Source: Prevotella sp. (GTDB taxonomy: Bacteria; Bacteroidota; Bacteroidia; Bacteroidales; Bacteroidaceae). Taken from it: 5,296 bases of DNA. The notes beneath the pieces are model-generated. The model saw only the letters and a program-made list of their open reading frames with translations. It was not told the DNA's origin and made no database searches. Position numbers and translations under genes: made by a program. Within the stretch, counting starts at the first letter, position 1. The number at the start of each line of letters is the position of its first letter. The stretch lies in assembly GCA_017623335.1 (NCBI GenBank), contig JAGAPI010000227.1:1-5296 (forward strand), given 5' to 3'. Below, one piece after another: positions 1 through 5,296 of the stretch.

Positions 1-1186
1 GTACAACTGGAGCATGAGCGTATCGGCATCAACGAAGCTATACGGTATGTTCATTCCCAACAGAAAGATTTTTGGCGACAAGATTCAGGCTATACGCCAC
101 GTCTTCACGCCAAGCCTTAGCTTCAACTATGCCCCTGATTTCAGCGCAAGCCGTTACGGATATTATGAGAATTATCAGAAAACCAATGCCGACGGTACTG
201 TGGAGCTGGTGGAATATTCCCCCTATCAGGGCTCGCTCTACGGAGTGCCGGGCAAGGGCAAGACGGGAAGCATCTCAATGTCGATATCCAACAATGTGGA
301 GATGAAAATCAAAAGCGATGATGACAGTACTGGTGTGAAGAAAATCAGTATTATCGACGAGCTTGGCGCCAGCATGTCATACAATTTGGCAAGCAAGATT
401 CGTCCGTGGAGCGACCTCACCACCAATCTTCGTCTCAAGCTCTCGAAGAGCTATACCTTCAACATGAACGCTGTGTTCAGAACTTATGCCTACGAGCTTG
501 ACGAGAACGGTAACCCTCGTCTCTCGGAGCACACCACGCGCTACAGCCAGGGCAAGTTCGGACGTTTTCAGGGCATAAGCCAAAACCTGTCATACACCAT
601 CGACAACACCAAGTTCGGCAACTTTATCAAGTGGCTTAAGGGTGAGCGGGTGAAGAAGGATGACAAGGACGACCGCAACCGTGATGAGTATGATGACGAG
701 GAGGACGAGTATGAGCGCGAGACCAACGAGGACAAGACCCTGCAGGCGGGACAGCGCGGAGCAAAGCGCGAGAGTGCCGGAAAGGCTGAGACCGACGAGG
801 ACGGATATATGGCTTTCTCGCTGCCGTGGTCGCTGAGTTTCGGATATGGCATCACCATGCGTGAGAACACTGGCGGTGAGTTCAACTACAAGACGATGAA
901 CTATCCCTACTCCTACACCCAGACCCTCAACTGCAGCGGAAACATCCGCATAAGCGACGGCTGGAACATATCATTTTCGTCGGGATATGACTTCGACAAC
1001 AAGAAAATATCAATGACCACAGCGTCGCTCAGCCGCGACCTGCACTGTTTCAACATGTCGTGCTCGGTGGTGCTTGCGCCATATACCAGCTATAACTTCT
1101 CGTTCCGCTGCAATGCCGCGACGCTCACCGACGCCCTGAAGTATGACAAGCGAAGCTCTTACAGCAACGCCGTGCAGTGGTACTAA
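1..1186 (+). CDS. lptD: LptD-like LPS-assembly outer-membrane protein, C-terminal part (5' truncated)
   Basis: The reading frame is open from base 2 (Tyr-Asn-Trp-Ser before the first Met at 14), so the gene starts outside the window and the Met at 14 is internal. About 394 residues are visible. They show alternating aromatic/polar strands typical of an outer-membrane beta-barrel (e.g. LGASMSYNLASKIRPW, SLSFGYG, WNISFSSGYDF) and end in Trp-Tyr, as expected for a BAM-recognised C-terminal strand. The stretch RDLHCFNMS followed by LKYDKRSS near the end matches what I know of the Bacteroidota 'putative LPS assembly protein LptD' family. Family role: outer-membrane translocon that places LPS in the outer leaflet. 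Counting from the Met at 14, residues 212-263 are a highly charged, mostly acidic stretch, probably an extracellular or periplasmic loop. The antiporter gene follows 31 nt after the stop. The family call rests on motif memory, not a search; another Bacteroidota barrel is the alternative. Confidence 0.8.
   Translation, partial: YNWSMSVSASTKLYGMFIPNRKIFGDKIQAIRHVFTPSLSFNYAPDFSASRYGYYENYQKTNADGTVELVEYSPYQGSLYGVPGKGKTGSISMSISNNVEMKIKSDDDSTGVKKISIIDELGASMSYNLASKIRPWSDLTTNLRLKLSKSYTFNMNAVFRTYAYELDENGNPRLSEHTTRYSQGKFGRFQGISQNLSYTIDNTKFGNFIKWLKGERVKKDDKDDRNRDEYDDEEDEYERETNEDKTLQAGQRGAKRESAGKAETDEDGYMAFSLPWSLSFGYGITMRENTGGEFNYKTMNYPYSYTQTLNCSGNIRISDGWNISFSSGYDFDNKKISMTTASLSRDLHCFNMSCSVVLAPYTSYNFSFRCNAATLTDALKYDKRSSYSNAVQWY
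647..802 (+). other. Acidic, low-complexity loop inside the LptD-like barrel
   Basis: This segment encodes about 52 residues dominated by Asp, Glu, Lys and Arg (core KKDDKDDRNRDEYDDEEDEY), with no hydrophobic strand pattern. Amphipathic strands resume on both sides (LSYTIDN before, MAFSLPWSLSFGYG after). It therefore reads as a long inter-strand loop or disordered insert of the barrel. The DNA is purine-rich with GA-rich codons. Exposure side is inference. Confidence 0.65.
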
Positions 1187-1220
1187 ACACTGAACACTCA
1201 ACATAGAACATTGAACTATG
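1186..1220 (+). repeat. Heptamer tandem repeat (AACAYTG-like, four units plus a partial) in the lptD-antiporter gap
   Basis: The gap reads as consecutive 7-mers: AACACTG (1186-1192), AACACTC (1193-1199), AACATAG (1200-1206), AACATTG (1207-1213), then AACTATG (1214-1220). The first unit begins on the last base of the upstream TAA stop, and the fifth contains the ATG of the antiporter. The units are diverged copies of AACAYTG. No terminator, no TAnnTTTG box and no Shine-Dalgarno sequence are visible, so the repeat is the whole intergenic spacer. Confidence 0.8.
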
Positions 1221-3491
1221 GCTCATCCTCCCGAACTCGTGAGCGACCTTGCCCTGATACTTGTCGTGGCAGGCATCACCACCCTTATTTTTAAGTGGCT
1301 CAAACAGCCGCTGGTACTTGGATATATCGTGGCGGGATTTCTCGTAAGTCCGCAAATGCCATATACCATGAGTGTGATGAACCGCGACAATGTGCAGTCG
1401 TGGGCAGACATTGGCGTGATATTCCTGCTCTTTGCCCTCGGTCTCGATTTCTCGTTCAAGAAAATCGTCAAGATGGGAGTGGGACCGGTGATTTCCGCCT
1501 TTACCATCATCTTCAGCATGATGCTCACGGGCTTTACCGTGGGGCATCTTTTCGGCTGGGGCGAGATGGACTGCGTGTTTCTTGGCGGTATGCTCGCCAT
1601 GAGCTCCACCACTATTATATATAAGGCGTTCGACGACATGGGACTGCGGCAGCAGCAGTTTGCAGGCATGGTGATGAGCGTGCTCATTCTTGAGGACATT
1701 CTCGCCATTGTCATGATGGTGATGCTGAGCGCCGTGGCGAGGGGCAGCGCCCCCGACGGCGGACAGCTCATGTACAGTGTGCTGAGCATAGCCTTCTTCT
1801 TGATACTGTGGTTTGTGGTGGGAATATTTGCCATACCCGCGTTCTTCCGCAAGGCGCGCCGCATGATGACCGACGAGACCATGCTCATTGTCGCCATCGG
1901 CTTGTGTTGTCTCATGGCTGTTCTCTCCACCAAGGTGGGATTCTCCAGCGCATTCGGTGCGTTTGTGATGGGCAGCATTCTTGCCGAGACAGTTGAGGCA
2001 GATAAGATAATCCGTCTGGTGGAGCCTGTGAAGAATCTCTTTGGAGCGGTGTTCTTCGTGTCAGTGGGTATGCTGGTGGAGCCAAAGGTGCTCGCAGACT
2101 ATGCCCTGCCCATCGTAGCACTTGTGTTCACCATACTCATTGGTCAGTCGGTGTTTGGCACGTTAGGCTATCTTCTTGGCGGCCAGCCGCTGAAGAGCGC
2201 CATGCGCTGCGGTTTCTCCATGGCGCAGATAGGTGAGTTTGCGTTTATCATCGCCTCGCTGGGACTGTCGTTAGGTGTGGTGAGCCACTTCCTTTATCCA
2301 GTGGTGGTGGCAGTGAGCGTCATCACAACCTTCCTCACTCCCTACATGATACGTGCCGCCCTGCCAGGTTACCGTTTCCTGGAGCGCCGCCTGCCCGTGC
2401 GCGTCACGGCAACGCTCAACCGCATCACGCTTCACAACCACTCTAAGTCGTCGGTGAGAACCACCCGTGCCCTGTGGCGCACGCTGCTCACTCAGATGGC
2501 AATCACCACCGCAGTCTACTCGATAATTTCAATATCGGTGCTGCTCATCATGCTCACATTCTTCCTGCCGTTCATCCGCCATGTCCTTGTGGGGTGGCAT
2601 TGGACAGCCAATTTCATCTGCGGTGCACTCACGGTGTTGTTAATGTCGCCGTTCCTGCGTGCCATTGTGATGAAGAAAAATCACAGCAAGGAGCTTCAGA
2701 TTCTTTGGAAGGAGCACATTTTCAACCGTGTTCCCATTGTCCTGCTGATAGTGTTAAAGGTGGTTATCGCTTGTTCGTTCATATTCTATCTTTGCAATTA
2801 TCTCAGCCGTTTCACCGATACGGTGATGATTTCCATCGCCATTGTCATGGTGGTGCTTATGGTCTTTTCACGCTCCATCAAGAACGGCTCCATACGCATT
2901 GAGCGCCTGTTTATGCAGAATTTGCACAGTCGTGATATAGCCGAACAGGTGAAGGGCCGGAAGCGGCCGCTATATGAGAACCGTCTGCTCGACCGTGATG
3001 TGCATCTTGCCGATTTCGATGTGCCCATGGACACACAGTGGATGGGGCTGCGGCTCAGTGAGCTGCGCCTGCGTCAGCGATTCGGAGTGCATGTCAGCAG
3101 CATTTGGCGTGCAAACCGCCGGCTAAATATTCCTGACGGTAATTCTTACATATTTCCCGGTGACCGCATTCAGGTTATCGGCAGTGACGACCAGCTGACC
3201 AAGTTTGGTGCGGCTTTGCGCAGCGAGGTGATGGGAGAGGAACTTGACTTTGAGAAGCGCGAGATGCGTCTGCGTCAGATTGTTCTGCGGAGCAACAGTC
3301 CTTTTATCGGCAAGACCATCAGCGAGAGCGGCATCCGCGATATTTATAATTGTATGGTTATAGGTTTGGAGGAGGGAGAGGAAAATCTTTCGTCTGTAAA
3401 TCCCATGCGCCCGTTTGAGAAAGGCGATATCCTCTGGCTTGTGGGCGAGGTGGAGTCGTTGGATGCAATCTGCAGCATGGAGATACATTAA
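1218..3491 (+). CDS. CPA2-family (KefB-type) cation:proton antiporter with two C-terminal RCK_C-like domains
   Basis: Inner-membrane exchanger, expected to swap Na+ or K+ for H+. The 757-residue product starts with a transport core of about 13 membrane segments (residues 7-380). Family hallmarks are visible: SSTTIIYKAF (129-138, the unwound helix region), LEDILAI (158-164, with Asp160 as likely ion/proton-binding acid), FFVSVGM (279-285) and QIGEFAF (337-343). A positively charged loop (about 390-425) is followed by four further membrane segments (about 426-452, 461-485, 504-529, 533-551). The soluble tail has two RCK_C/TrkA_C-like domains: about 597-667 (ends YIFPGDRIQVIGSDDQL) and 685-755 (ends FEKGDILWLVGE). 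No Rossmann-type RCK_N domain with GxGxxG is present, so regulation by NAD(H) is unlikely; a small-ligand or nucleotide-sensing role of the RCK_C pair is inference. The ATG at 1218 is the only sensible start: 31 nt after the upstream stop, directly before the first helix. Ends at a strong terminator. Ion specificity cannot be read from the sequence. Confidence 0.9.
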   Translation: MAHPPELVSDLALILVVAGITTLIFKWLKQPLVLGYIVAGFLVSPQMPYTMSVMNRDNVQSWADIGVIFLLFALGLDFSFKKIVKMGVGPVISAFTIIFSMMLTGFTVGHLFGWGEMDCVFLGGMLAMSSTTIIYKAFDDMGLRQQQFAGMVMSVLILEDILAIVMMVMLSAVARGSAPDGGQLMYSVLSIAFFLILWFVVGIFAIPAFFRKARRMMTDETMLIVAIGLCCLMAVLSTKVGFSSAFGAFVMGSILAETVEADKIIRLVEPVKNLFGAVFFVSVGMLVEPKVLADYALPIVALVFTILIGQSVFGTLGYLLGGQPLKSAMRCGFSMAQIGEFAFIIASLGLSLGVVSHFLYPVVVAVSVITTFLTPYMIRAALPGYRFLERRLPVRVTATLNRITLHNHSKSSVRTTRALWRTLLTQMAITTAVYSIISISVLLIMLTFFLPFIRHVLVGWHWTANFICGALTVLLMSPFLRAIVMKKNHSKELQILWKEHIFNRVPIVLLIVLKVVIACSFIFYLCNYLSRFTDTVMISIAIVMVVLMVFSRSIKNGSIRIERLFMQNLHSRDIAEQVKGRKRPLYENRLLDRDVHLADFDVPMDTQWMGLRLSELRLRQRFGVHVSSIWRANRRLNIPDGNSYIFPGDRIQVIGSDDQLTKFGAALRSEVMGEELDFEKREMRLRQIVLRSNSPFIGKTISESGIRDIYNCMVIGLEEGEENLSSVNPMRPFEKGDILWLVGEVESLDAICSMEIH

Positions 3492-3505
3492 TTGCAAACA
3501 AAAAA

Positions 3506-3546
3506 CTCCCCGACAAGAAACTAATGTTTTGTCGGGGAGATTTTTT
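3506..3546. terminator. Bidirectional rho-independent terminator between convergent genes
   Basis: CTCCCCGACAA (3506-3516) pairs perfectly with TTGTCGGGGAG (3529-3539): an 11-bp stem with a 12-nt loop that may be shortened by further pairs. On the plus strand it is followed by A and six T (3541-3546). On the minus strand it is followed at once by five T (complement of the A run 3501-3505). It lies 14 nt after the antiporter stop and 42 nt beyond the rubredoxin stop, so it can end both transcripts. Confidence 0.93.
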
Positions 3547-3581
3547 GCTTGATTATTTCTTTGCATAGAAATCAGATTTGA

Positions 3582-3743
3582 TTATTCCTCAACCGAAAAA
3601 TCTGACTTGCCAACGCCACAGAGCGGGCATTCAAAATCTTCGGGAAGTTCCTCAAACGGTGTGCCGGGAGCAATGCCGGCTTCAGGTATTCCTACTTCTG
3701 GGTCGTAAACCCAGCCACATACGTCGCATACATACTTTTTCAT
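3582..3743 (-). CDS. Rubredoxin
   Basis: Small cytoplasmic one-electron carrier with a mononuclear Fe(Cys)4 centre. The 53-residue protein has the full rubredoxin pattern: [12 protein letters not shown] at the N-terminus (Cys6, Cys9) and [12 protein letters not shown] near the C-terminus (Cys39, Cys42), with the conserved Tyr4, Gly10-Trp11-Tyr13 and [12 protein letters not shown] between. The length is normal for the family (about 52-54). Phe37 stands where many rubredoxins have Trp. The frame is open further upstream to an ATG at 3827, but I start at 3743 because MKKYVC is the family's standard N-terminus and the longer form would run through the predicted promoter (3797-3827). It is monocistronic: own promoter, own terminator. 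Its electron partner is not in the window; in anaerobic Bacteroidales, rubredoxins commonly serve oxygen or peroxide reductases, which is background knowledge rather than something seen here. Confidence 0.95.
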   Translation of the reverse strand: MKKYVCDVCGWVYDPEVGIPEAGIAPGTPFEELPEDFECPLCGVGKSDFSVEE

Positions 3744-3796
3744 AATCTTTCTGTCTTTATTGGTTAATACTGATGAAAACATTTTGTTCTCGTTTG

Positions 3797-3827
3797 CAAA
3801 AGTAATCAGAAAAGCGCACATCCGCAA
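3797..3827 (-). promoter_or_regulatory. Bacteroidota-type promoter for rubredoxin
   Basis: Read on the minus strand, TTG (3827-3825) and TACTTTTG (3804-3797) match the -33 TTG and -7 TAnnTTTG elements, with a 20-nt spacer. The start of transcription would be near 3790, giving a leader of about 45 nt before the ATG at 3743. This supports the short rubredoxin start. Confidence 0.75.
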
Positions 3828-4012
3828 ATAAATTAATGATTAAAAACTTTTTTTGAGAAAAATACAATTTAATATTGTACTATGTTAGGCTGGTCTCAAC
3901 CGTTTATGATTCCCATCTGTTCCGCTATGGTAGAATTAGGTTGAAGCTATGGCTTATATTACATGTTAATTCTAAAAAGAAGTTAAACAATTGCATTTTT
4001 TCAGTGAAAAAT

Positions 4013-4043
4013 TTGTGAGTATGAAGGAAATGCACTATTTTTG
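4013..4043 (+). promoter_or_regulatory. Bacteroidota-type promoter for the ABC transporter operon
   Basis: TTG (4013-4015) and TATTTTTG (4036-4043) fit the -33 and -7 (TAnnTTTG) elements with a 20-nt spacer, identical to the rubredoxin promoter spacing. Transcription would start near 4049-4051, inside the dyad at 4045-4068, and leave a leader of about 77 nt. Confidence 0.78.
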
Positions 4044-4044
4044 C

Positions 4045-4068
4045 AGTGTATTATTAAAGTAGTACACT
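4045..4068. promoter_or_regulatory. Probable GntR/YtrA-type operator
   Basis: The two half-sites AGTGTATTA (4045-4053) and TAGTACACT (4060-4068) are inverted copies with one mismatch, separated by 6 nt; the strict core is AGTGTA-N12-TACACT. From memory, the B. subtilis YtrA repressor of the ytr ABC operon binds AGTGTA-N13-TACACT, one base wider. The dyad begins 2 nt after the -7 box and covers the predicted transcription start, an ideal place to block initiation, and the gene behind it is an ABC ATPase. No GntR gene lies between it and the ATPase; the regulator is presumably encoded beyond the window. Confidence 0.7.
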
Positions 4069-4127
4069 AAAACAGAGGTAATCAACGAAGAAAATAACAT
4101 AGATAAACAATAAAAAACATAGAGAAA

Positions 4128-4949
4128 ATGATAGAAATAAAAGACATGAGTTTCGGGTATGCCGGACAGAGAAAGAAAATCTATAAAGGGCTTAACCTTG
4201 AGATTGGTGAGGGCAGCATCTACGGTCTGCTTGGCAAGAACGGTTCGGGCAAGAGTACATTATTATATTTAATAAGCGGTCTGCTGCGTCCCGATGCAGG
4301 CAGCATAACAATCGATGGCATTGAGGCACGTAAACGCAAGGCTGAAATGTTGAGCGAGATGTTTATTGTGGCAGAGGAATTTCGTTTGCCCGAGGTGTCG
4401 CTTGATAATTACGTAAAGATTACCCACGGGTTCTATCCACGTTTCAGTAAGGAAATTCTCAACAAATGTCTTGAGGATTTTGAACTGCCGCTGTCACTGA
4501 AGCTCAACGAGCTGTCGATGGGACAGAAGAAAAAGGTGTATATGAGCATCGCATTGGCAGCCAACACCAAGTATCTGCTGATGGACGAGCCCACCAACGG
4601 TCTTGACATACCGTCGAAGAGCCAGTTCCGAAAGGTAATAGCAAAAAACATGGCAGAGGACCGCACGCTAATAATCTCTACCCACCAGGTGCATGACGTA
4701 GAGTCGCTGTTGGACCACATACTGATGATGGACAACGGACGTGTGGCATACAACCGTTCAGTGGCTGACATCTGCAATGAATACTCGTTTGAGTACCGCC
4801 AGCCTTACGAGGGTATGGACGGCGTGATTTATGCCGAGCCAACACTGCAGGGCAACGCCGTGATAGCACGCCGCAACAGTGACACTCCTGAGACTCAGAT
4901 GAATCTGGAGCTTCTGTTCAACGCTGTTAATGCCGGGAAAATGAAATAA
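4128..4949 (+). CDS. ABC transporter ATP-binding protein (YtrB/BcrA-like)
   Basis: Cytoplasmic ATPase that powers a membrane partner, probably the product of the next gene. The 273-residue protein has a complete nucleotide-binding domain: aromatic A-loop region (Phe9, Tyr11), Walker A GKNGSGKST (36-44), signature LSMGQ (129-133), Walker B YLLMDEP (149-155) with catalytic Glu154, D-loop NGLD (157-160) and switch His186 in ISTHQ. The Q-loop position in FIVAEEFRLPE (79-89) has Glu83 in place of Gln, as in several exporter-type ATPases. About 60 residues after residue 210 form a C-terminal extension without a motif I know. The ATG at 4128 puts the first strand (IEIKDMSFGY) immediately after the start; the leader is A-rich with no Shine-Dalgarno sequence. 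A 45-nt gap separates it from the permease gene. Together with the YtrA-like operator, this suggests an inducible exporter or envelope-stress ABC system; the substrate is unknown. Confidence 0.93.
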   Translation: MIEIKDMSFGYAGQRKKIYKGLNLEIGEGSIYGLLGKNGSGKSTLLYLISGLLRPDAGSITIDGIEARKRKAEMLSEMFIVAEEFRLPEVSLDNYVKITHGFYPRFSKEILNKCLEDFELPLSLKLNELSMGQKKKVYMSIALAANTKYLLMDEPTNGLDIPSKSQFRKVIAKNMAEDRTLIISTHQVHDVESLLDHILMMDNGRVAYNRSVADICNEYSFEYRQPYEGMDGVIYAEPTLQGNAVIARRNSDTPETQMNLELLFNAVNAGKMK

Positions 4950-4957
4950 AGAGAATG

Positions 4958-4992
4958 ATTATGCATTATGAATTAAAAATTAAGAATTGACA
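4958..4992 (+). repeat. Heptamer tandem repeat (ATTAWRA-like, five units) in the ATPase-permease gap
   Basis: The gap contains five consecutive 7-mers: ATTATGC (4958-4964), ATTATGA (4965-4971), ATTAAAA (4972-4978), ATTAAGA (4979-4985), ATTGACA (4986-4992). The permease ATG follows 2 nt later at 4995. The period is exact; each unit starts ATT and diverges later. No terminator or promoter is visible, so the operon should read through. Confidence 0.75.
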
Positions 4993-4994
4993 AT

Positions 4995-5296
4995 ATGGAT
5001 TTCAACAGATTAAAGAAAACATTCGTTTGGATTGCCGCAAACGAATATAAAAGAACAATACGCACCATAGTGGGATTGACATTGGGACTGACTTTCTTGT
5101 ATTGCATACAGCTCGGTTTAGACCTCAATATATATATGGGTGAGACTTGGGAGCTGGCAAAGATGACATACGTGTGGACCAATACGCTTGTTGTATTCAG
5201 CATTTTCCTAATATTCAGCATTGCGTATATAGCCAAAGACCTGCGGACTAACGACGGCAGGGTGATGACCCTGATGCTGCCTGCGAATAACATTGA
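4995..5296 (+). CDS. ABC transporter membrane subunit, N-terminal part (3' truncated)
   Basis: Starting at ATG 4995 the frame stays open to the window edge (100 complete codons). The product begins MDFNRLKKTFVWIAANEYKR, a basic cytoplasmic tail, followed by a membrane segment at about residues 22-41 (TIVGLTLGLTFLYCIQLGL) and another at about 62-80 (NTLVVFSIFLIFSIAYIA). After this comes DLRTNDGRVMTLMLPANNIE. An 'LPAS/N-N-x-E' stretch just after the second helix is typical, in my memory, of Bacteroidota ABC-2-like permeases encoded next to a YtrB-like ATPase. It lies 45 nt after the ATPase stop on the same strand, so the two are most likely co-transcribed and form one transporter. The rest of the protein and any third gene lie outside the window. 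Confidence 0.8.
   Translation, partial: MDFNRLKKTFVWIAANEYKRTIRTIVGLTLGLTFLYCIQLGLDLNIYMGETWELAKMTYVWTNTLVVFSIFLIFSIAYIAKDLRTNDGRVMTLMLPANNI

Larger units (their letters stand above)
3744..4127. other. Divergent intergenic region between rubredoxin and ABC ATPase genes (384 bp)
   Basis: There is no convincing gene here. It holds a minus-strand promoter for rubredoxin (3797-3827), an A+T-rich stretch with a small dyad TACAAT-N5-ATTGTA (3863-3879), a short segment of more balanced composition (about 3882-3952) with a GCTATGG direct repeat (3924-3930, 3946-3952) and TCAACC/GGTTGA inverted arms (3896-3901, 3939-3944), a plus-strand promoter (4013-4043), a GntR-like operator (4045-4068), and an A-rich leader (4069-4127). 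The only ATG-started frame in the middle segment is 20 codons (3882-3944) and has no support. Confidence 0.75.

Noticed and set aside
1125..1547. Minus-strand open frame of 140 codons across the lptD end and antiporter start
   Set aside because: It crosses two real genes and the heptamer spacer on the opposite strand, has a His-rich, motif-free product, and no promoter.
1223..1978. Antisense open frame of 251 codons inside the antiporter gene
   Set aside because: It is the mirror of a strongly supported membrane-protein gene; its product is rich in Met, Ser, Thr and Pro without any domain, as expected for antisense reading.
3572..3605. Inverted repeat TCAGATTT / AAATCTGA spanning the rubredoxin stop codon
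   Set aside because: The stem is 8 bp of A+T-rich sequence with an 18-nt loop and overlaps coding sequence; the strong hairpin further on already explains termination.
3744..3827. N-terminal extension of rubredoxin to an ATG at 3827
   Set aside because: The extra 28 residues do not belong to the rubredoxin fold and their DNA contains the predicted promoter and A+T-rich leader.
3882..3944. 20-codon frame in the divergent gap (begins MLGWSQPFM)
   Set aside because: It is too short, has no ribosome-binding context or upstream promoter, and I recognise no family.
4973..5293. Minus-strand open frame of 106 codons opposite the permease
   Set aside because: The plus-strand frame has a proper start after the ATPase gene, membrane helices and the LPANN motif; the minus-strand frame has nothing recognisable.
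1..5296. CRISPR array, tRNA, insertion sequence or phage gene
   Set aside because: I saw no spaced direct repeats of array length, no tRNA-like cloverleaf, no transposase motif and no terminal inverted repeats.

Overview
The window looks like a piece of a Bacteroidota chromosome, most likely order Bacteroidales (Prevotella- or Muribaculaceae-like). Three things point there: the 5'-truncated gene matches the Bacteroidota type of LPS-assembly outer-membrane protein; both promoters I can see fit the Bacteroidota consensus (TTG, about 20 nt, TAnnTTTG) rather than the E. coli one; and the leaders in front of start codons are A-rich with no Shine-Dalgarno sequence. Coding sequence is of mixed, moderate G+C, while the gaps are strongly A+T-rich. 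All four chromosomal functions seen are housekeeping or envelope genes. I see no phage, transposon, CRISPR array, tRNA or rRNA.

Layout. 1-1186 (+): C-terminal part of an LptD-like beta-barrel protein. 1218-3491 (+): a 757-residue CPA2 (KefB-type) cation:proton antiporter that carries an extra membrane block and two C-terminal RCK_C/TrkA_C-like domains. The 31-nt gap between these two genes is made of heptamer repeats and shows no terminator or promoter, so they are probably co-transcribed. 3506-3546: a strong hairpin with U-tracts on both sides, serving as a shared terminator between convergent genes. 3582-3743 (-): a 53-residue rubredoxin. 3744-4127: a 384-bp divergent intergenic region with one promoter for each direction. 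4128-4949 (+): an ABC-transporter ATPase of the YtrB/BcrA-like type. 4995-5296 (+): the beginning of its probable membrane partner, cut by the window edge.

How the genes relate. The first two genes both serve the envelope: one inserts LPS in the outer membrane, the other exchanges monovalent cations and protons across the inner membrane. The ABC ATPase and permease form a two-gene (or longer) exporter-like operon. Its promoter carries a near-perfect AGTGTA-N12-TACACT dyad just downstream of the -7 box, very like the operator of YtrA-type GntR repressors. The cognate repressor is not upstream of the ATPase, so it should lie downstream or elsewhere. The rubredoxin is a small one-cysteine-cluster electron carrier with its own promoter.

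No clearly new system is visible. The most unusual signal is that both same-strand gene gaps (1186-1220 and 4958-4992) are built from unrelated 7-nt tandem units that run up to, or into, the next start codon.
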